DNA from: Pseudomonas aegrilactucae
GTDB lineage: Bacteria; Pseudomonadota; Gammaproteobacteria; Pseudomonadales; Pseudomonadaceae
Length of the DNA stretch: 33,936 nt
Direction: 5' to 3'
Assembly: GCF_019168305.1 (NCBI RefSeq)
Contig: NZ_JAHTBI010000097.1
Location: 1-33,936 of the forward strand
Part shown: positions 30,758 through 33,936 of the stretch, one piece after another
Layout: each line of letters opens with the position of its first letter
How positions within the stretch are numbered: the first letter of the stretch is position 1
Made by a program: the position numbers and the translations under genes
Notes under the pieces: model-generated
What the model saw: the letters and a program-made list of their open reading frames with translations, nothing else
The model's database searches: none
What the model was told of the DNA's origin: nothing

Positions 30758-32102
30758 GCACTGCAGCGGGCAGCCGCACCACCGCGCACAGGCCGGCCGG
30801 TGGGCGGTTCTCCAGCAGCAGCTCGCCGCCGTGGGCCTGGATGCACGCCCGTGCAATCGCCAGGCCCAGCCCCAGCCCGTCGCCGCTGCGGGTCAGTTGC
30901 ACGAAGGGCTCGAACACCTTGCTCAGCCACGCCTCGGGCACACCCTGGCCGTGGTCGAGAACCTCCAGGCGCAGCATCGCGCCATCGTCTTCATGCAGGC
31001 TCAGCGTGGCGTCGCCTGCATGGCGCAACGCGTTGTCGATCAGGTTGGTGAGGGCGCGCTTGAGCGCCAGCGGGCGACAGGTCAGTTGCACCTGCGCTGC
31101 GCCGGCCCAGGTCACGGGTTGGTTCATCAGCCGGTAGCGCCGCGCCAGGTCATCGAGCAGGGCGTTGAGCGAGACCGTTTCGGTCGCCTCCTGCAGCGCA
31201 TCGCCACGCACGAAGTTCAGCGTCTCGCGCACCATCGCATTCAGCTCGCCGAGGCTTTCGAGCATGTCGTCGCGGGCCGGGCCGGGCTCGAGCAATTCCA
31301 CTTGCAGGCGCAGTTCGGTGATCGGCGTATTCAGGTCGTGGCTGACGGCGGCGAGCATGCGCGTGCGGCCTTCCACGTGGCGCGCGATATTGGCCTGCAT
31401 GGTGTTGAAGGCGGTGGTGAGGTCGCGGGCTTCCTGCGGGCCGAACAGCGGCAGCGGCGTGATCCATTCGCCACGGCTGACGCGCTCGGTGGCTTGGGCC
31501 AGGGTCTTGATCGGGCGTACCACGCGGCCGATGAAAAACAGCACGATCAACAGCACCGGCACCGTGCTCACCGGCACGCTGTAGGCCAGCACGCGGCCCC
31601 ATTCGTAGGCGCCGGAGGGGTGTTGCAGGGCATTGAGGTACTGCCCGTCGGGCAGCGCGATACTGGTCCGCAGGCGCAGCGGCGCCCATCCCGCGGGGCT
31701 GAACACGTGGGTGCGGGCGTCGGCGCCACTGATGCGTTCCAGCTGCATGCCGATCGGCACGTCGGCGGGCAGTTGCAGGCGCTGGCGCAGGGTGGTGGCC
31801 AGGCGTTGCTCTTCGGGGCGCAGGGCGAAGGGCTCGACGTCGGCCGTGGGCGCGGTCCAGAAACGGGTTTCGTCGGTGCTCATGGCACTGAGGAAGTGTT
31901 CGCTTTCGGCGGCGGTGAGGTCCAGCGCGGCGTGGTGCGCGTTCACCAGGCGTTCGAGGCTGTAGCTGCGCGACAGCGGGTGGATCAGGCTGCCGGTGCG
32001 TTGCAGGAACAGCATGGCGATGGCGTTGGAAGCCAGCAGCGCCAGTAACAGCAGCAGGCCGAGCTGGTGCGCCATGCGGCGTGGCCAGGGCAGGCGCTTC
32101 AT
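30747..32102 (-). CDS. Sensor histidine kinase (EnvZ-type) of iron-uptake-linked system
   Basis: A 451-residue membrane kinase with TM1 (about 12-32), a periplasmic sensor (about 33-165), TM2 (about 172-193), a HAMP domain, an H-box AAVSHDLNTPITELRLQ, N-box NLIDNALRHAG, G1 DHGQGVP and G2 GDGLGLGLAIARA. The H-box carries Asn where HDLRTP or HELRTP is usual; the phosphorylated His is intact. Its ATG overlaps the response-regulator stop in ATGA. The 3' end overlaps the convergent TonB receptor by 11 bp. The location suggests a PfeS/PirS-like sensor of a ferric siderophore; a different periplasmic signal cannot be excluded. Confidence 0.88.
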   Translation of the reverse strand: MKRLPWPRRMAHQLGLLLLLALLASNAIAMLFLQRTGSLIHPLSRSYSLERLVNAHHAALDLTAAESEHFLSAMSTDETRFWTAPTADVEPFALRPEEQRLATTLRQRLQLPADVPIGMQLERISGADARTHVFSPAGWAPLRLRTSIALPDGQYLNALQHPSGAYEWGRVLAYSVPVSTVPVLLIVLFFIGRVVRPIKTLAQATERVSRGEWITPLPLFGPQEARDLTTAFNTMQANIARHVEGRTRMLAAVSHDLNTPITELRLQVELLEPGPARDDMLESLGELNAMVRETLNFVRGDALQEATETVSLNALLDDLARRYRLMNQPVTWAGAAQVQLTCRPLALKRALTNLIDNALRHAGDATLSLHEDDGAMLRLEVLDHGQGVPEAWLSKVFEPFVQLTRSGDGLGLGLAIARACIQAHGGELLLENRPPAGLCAVVRLPAAVPRS

Positions 32103-32827
32103 GCCGGGGTGACGTTGGTGGCGAGCATATAGCCGCCGCCCCAGATGGTGCGCAGCAGCTCGGGCGCATTGGGGTCATGGGCCAGCTTGCGGCGCAGGCG
32201 GCTGACCTGGCGGTCGATGGCGCGGTCGCTGACGTCGGTGTCGGCGGCCGTGAGATCGATCAGGCGTTCACGGGGCAGCAGGGTGTTGGGGTGGTTGAGC
32301 AGCACTTGCAGCAGTTTGCTTTCGACGGTGCTGAGCTGGATCGGTGCGGCGCCTTCGCGGGTGAGCAGGGCGGTGCTGGCGCTGAAGTGCCAGCCGGCGA
32401 AGTGGTACTCGCGGGTGGCGGCGGTTGTTGGCGGTGCAGCCGGGCGGGCGCCGTGGCGGCGCAGCACGCTGTTGAGCCGGGCCACCAGCTCACGGGGTTC
32501 GAAGGGCTTGGTCACGTAGTCGTCGGCGCCCAGGTCCAGCCCACGGATACGGTCGGCCGTGGTGTCGCGGGCGGTGAGCAGGATGACCGGAATGTTGTGG
32601 CGCCGGTGCAGTTGGTGGCACAGGTCGAAGCCGTCGCCATCGGGCAGCAGCACGTCGAGCACGATGATGTCGAAGGGTTGTTGCTTGAGCAGGGCCCACA
32701 TGCCGGCGGCGTCTTCGGCGGTGCGTACGTCGAAGGTGTGGCGGCGCAGGTAGATGGCCAGCGGTTCGCGGATCTTGCGGTGGTCGTCGACAATGAGGAT
32801 GCGCGGCGCCGGTGGGGTAGGGAGCAT
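32099..32827 (-). CDS. OmpR-family response regulator
   Basis: A 242-residue regulator with an N-terminal receiver domain (acidic pair in ILIVDDH, phospho-acceptor Asp in IIVLDVLLPDGDGF, conserved Lys in YVTKPFEPRELVARL) and a C-terminal winged helix (DRAIDRQVSRLRRKL, RTIWGGGYML). It is translationally coupled to the kinase gene downstream. A Fur-like box lies 39 bp upstream of the start. It probably activates the adjacent receptor in a PfeR/PirR-like manner; this is inference. The ribosome-binding site before the ATG at 32827 is poor. Confidence 0.9.
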   Translation of the reverse strand: MLPTPPAPRILIVDDHRKIREPLAIYLRRHTFDVRTAEDAAGMWALLKQQPFDIIVLDVLLPDGDGFDLCHQLHRRHNIPVILLTARDTTADRIRGLDLGADDYVTKPFEPRELVARLNSVLRRHGARPAAPPTTAATREYHFAGWHFSASTALLTREGAAPIQLSTVESKLLQVLLNHPNTLLPRERLIDLTAADTDVSDRAIDRQVSRLRRKLAHDPNAPELLRTIWGGGYMLATNVTPA

Positions 32828-32865
32828 CGGATAGCGCTCGGGGGTAGTGTTCGAGCGGTGGATGG

Positions 32866-32885
32866 TACTACGAATAATTATCAGA
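32866..32885. promoter_or_regulatory. Fur-like box upstream of the two-component genes
   Basis: TACTACGAATAATTATCA, reading GATAATTATTC on the other strand, resembles the Fur 6-1-6 unit and matches 16 of 20 bases of the box at 28626-28645. It fits iron repression of the two-component genes. The 197-bp region 32828-33024 also serves the divergent DUF3592-like gene. Confidence 0.6.
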
Positions 32886-33024
32886 TACAGCGGCTTGCGC
32901 CTTGGCAGTCAATCGAGTGAGTCGACCCAGGCAGCAACGTGGGTGCCCGGCTTTTTGAGGTTGACAGCTTCCTGCGGGTTCGTTGCAATGCCCGGCGTTT
33001 CACGGACGATACAAGGACCCTGTA

Positions 33025-33462
33025 ATGGCCAAGACGCCATCTTTCGCCCTGGGCGATCTGCCCCGCGCACTGATTTTCATCCCGCTGGGCCTGTGCCTGC
33101 TCTACCTCACGTTTTGGCTGGTCCAGGACCGGCTGGGCTTTCTGGCCCAGGCGCAACGTGCCCAAGGGCATGTCAGCGCGCTGAACGCGGGCGGCAGCCA
33201 TCCACAAATCGACTTTACCGACGCCACAGGCCAGGTGGTCAGCTACCCCGAGAGCGGGTTTATCTTCGGCTACGCGGTGGGCGACCCGGTGACGGTGCTG
33301 TACCGCGCCGAAGCCCCTGCCAGCACCGCGATCATTGAAGACCGTGGCGCGTTGTGGGGCGTGAGCCTGATGATGGGCCTGTTCGCCATCGTGTTCAGCG
33401 CAGGGGGCGGCGGCCACCTGGGCGCATGGCTTCGCCGGCGCCGCATGGCGCGGCCGGAATAG
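33025..33462 (+). CDS. DUF3592-like membrane protein
   Basis: A 145-residue protein with an N-terminal membrane helix (about 13-33), a small beta-rich extracytoplasmic segment (AQGHVSALNAGGSHPQIDFTDATG, then VGDPVTVLYRAEAP), a second helix (about 108-130) and a basic tail. This two-helix plan with a 'G..V.VLY.....P..A.I' core is that of DUF3592 proteins, whose function is unknown. AAGGA at 33013-33017 supports the ATG at 33025 over the in-frame ATG at 32983. No functional link to its neighbours is evident. Confidence 0.75.
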   Translation: MAKTPSFALGDLPRALIFIPLGLCLLYLTFWLVQDRLGFLAQAQRAQGHVSALNAGGSHPQIDFTDATGQVVSYPESGFIFGYAVGDPVTVLYRAEAPASTAIIEDRGALWGVSLMMGLFAIVFSAGGGGHLGAWLRRRRMARPE

Positions 33463-33474
33463 CAGGGGCCGCGC
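33448..33474. terminator. Hairpin between convergent small genes (candidate terminator)
   Basis: GCGCGGCC (33448-33455) pairs with GGCCGCGC (33467-33474) across the stop codon of the DUF3592-like gene, just before the stop of the minus-strand gene at 33491. No T tract is present. Confidence 0.4.
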
Positions 33475-33490
33475 TGCGGGTGGTGCGTTG

Positions 33491-33799
33491 TTAGTTGCCT
33501 GGCGCTTTCGCCTCCATGCCATCGAGCACCGACTCGATCAGCGCGTTGCTCAGTTCCAGCGAATGGTGCGAGGCCATCAGCAGGCTCTTGAACTGCTCAT
33601 CGGCGCGTTCGCAGGCTTGTGCGGTGGTGTCCTTGGCACACTGGATCATGATCGAGAGGTAGACCAGCGCGTCTTCGAGCTTGATGTCTTTGCGCACGGA
33701 AAACAGGGGAGGGTGATCACCGTGGCAACAGCCGAAGGAGGTGTAGACGGGTTTGCGCGGGGTGTTGGGCAGCGGGGGATTGGGGACGAACTTTGTCAT
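33491..33799 (-). CDS. Small DUF3077/DUF6124-like Pseudomonas protein
   Basis: A 102-residue soluble protein starting MTKFVPNPP, with a central LFSVRKDIKLEDALVYLSIM segment followed by helices. This is the pattern of the small Pseudomonas proteins called DUF3077/DUF6124, which occur in many paralogous copies and have no known function. The strong AGGAG before the ATG at 33799 supports the start. The upstream 137 bp to the window end hold only a small hairpin (GGCGC-TTTGT-GCGCC, 33842-33856). Confidence 0.75.
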   Translation of the reverse strand: MTKFVPNPPLPNTPRKPVYTSFGCCHGDHPPLFSVRKDIKLEDALVYLSIMIQCAKDTTAQACERADEQFKSLLMASHHSLELSNALIESVLDGMEAKAPGN

Positions 33800-33936
33800 G
33801 TGGTGCTCCTTTATTAGTGGAGCCGACCCTGATTTGGATACGGCGCTTTGTGCGCCTTGATTTATTGCAGGTGACCAAACCTGGACGCTGGGTTTACAGC
33901 GACCGGGCGAGGTTAACGGGGTTGGGGTGGGGATTC

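Noticed and set aside
28745..30856. 703-residue minus-strand open frame
   Set aside because: It is antisense to the second TonB receptor, without recognisable domains.

Overview
The window is GC-rich Pseudomonas DNA, most likely from the P. putida group. The evidence is a phenylacetate catabolon with the P. putida-type gene set (including a dedicated permease and an OprD-family porin), REP/REPIN palindromes of the GCTGGCAAGCCAGC type at operon borders, and TonB receptors of Pseudomonas type. The strain cannot be named from sequence reading alone. No tRNA, rRNA, insertion sequence, phage or CRISPR array was seen.

Layout. (1) 1-969: the 3' part of a membrane-anchored GGDEF protein. (2) 975-2574: a phenylacetaldehyde dehydrogenase (feaB-like). 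It converges on a minus-strand block, paaY-paaX-feaR (5153 down to 2594), which holds the pathway thioesterase, the GntR-like repressor and an AraC-type activator. (3) 5412-11620: paaFGHIJK, divergent from paaY and closed by a strong rho-independent terminator. (4) 11863-15558: paaABCDE, the ring epoxidase. (5) 15718-20946: a DUF485 protein, the paaL permease, the paaM porin and paaZ. (6) 21199-22812: an sCache-type chemoreceptor. (7) 22829-23174: a tandem duplication of a REP palindrome. (8) 23326-26375: a periplasmic quinohemoprotein alcohol dehydrogenase and an outer-membrane barrel protein. (9) 26423-32827: two divergent TonB-dependent receptors and an OmpR/EnvZ-type two-component system with Fur-like boxes. 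(10) 33025-33799: two small Pseudomonas proteins of unknown function (DUF3592-like and DUF3077/DUF6124-like).

How it fits together. The core is the aerobic CoA-dependent phenylacetate route. PaaK makes phenylacetyl-CoA, PaaABC(D)E epoxidises it, and PaaG isomerises the epoxide to the oxepin. PaaZ opens and oxidises the ring, and PaaJ, PaaF and PaaH carry out beta-oxidation to acetyl-CoA and succinyl-CoA. PaaI and PaaY clear dead-end CoA esters. PaaM and PaaL bring substrate in. Four copies of a TGTATCGC-centred box in the paaY/paaF and paaA promoter regions are candidate PaaX operators.

The most interesting observation is regulatory. The same promoter layout lies upstream of feaB and, 22 kb away on the far side of the paa genes, upstream of the quinohemoprotein alcohol dehydrogenase. 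It consists of two direct TGGCA repeats exactly 21 bp apart, then a -10-like hexamer exactly 37 bp after the second repeat. The repeats resemble the FeaR motif known from E. coli (TGNCA-N8-AAA, two copies). This suggests that a FeaR-type activator co-regulates a periplasmic alcohol oxidation and a cytosolic aldehyde oxidation, giving an aryl alcohol (for example 2-phenylethanol) to phenylacetaldehyde to phenylacetate module in place of the E. coli amine oxidase TynA. A REP-derived sequence translated in frame inside paaH and a nested dyad upstream of the chemoreceptor are further points of interest.
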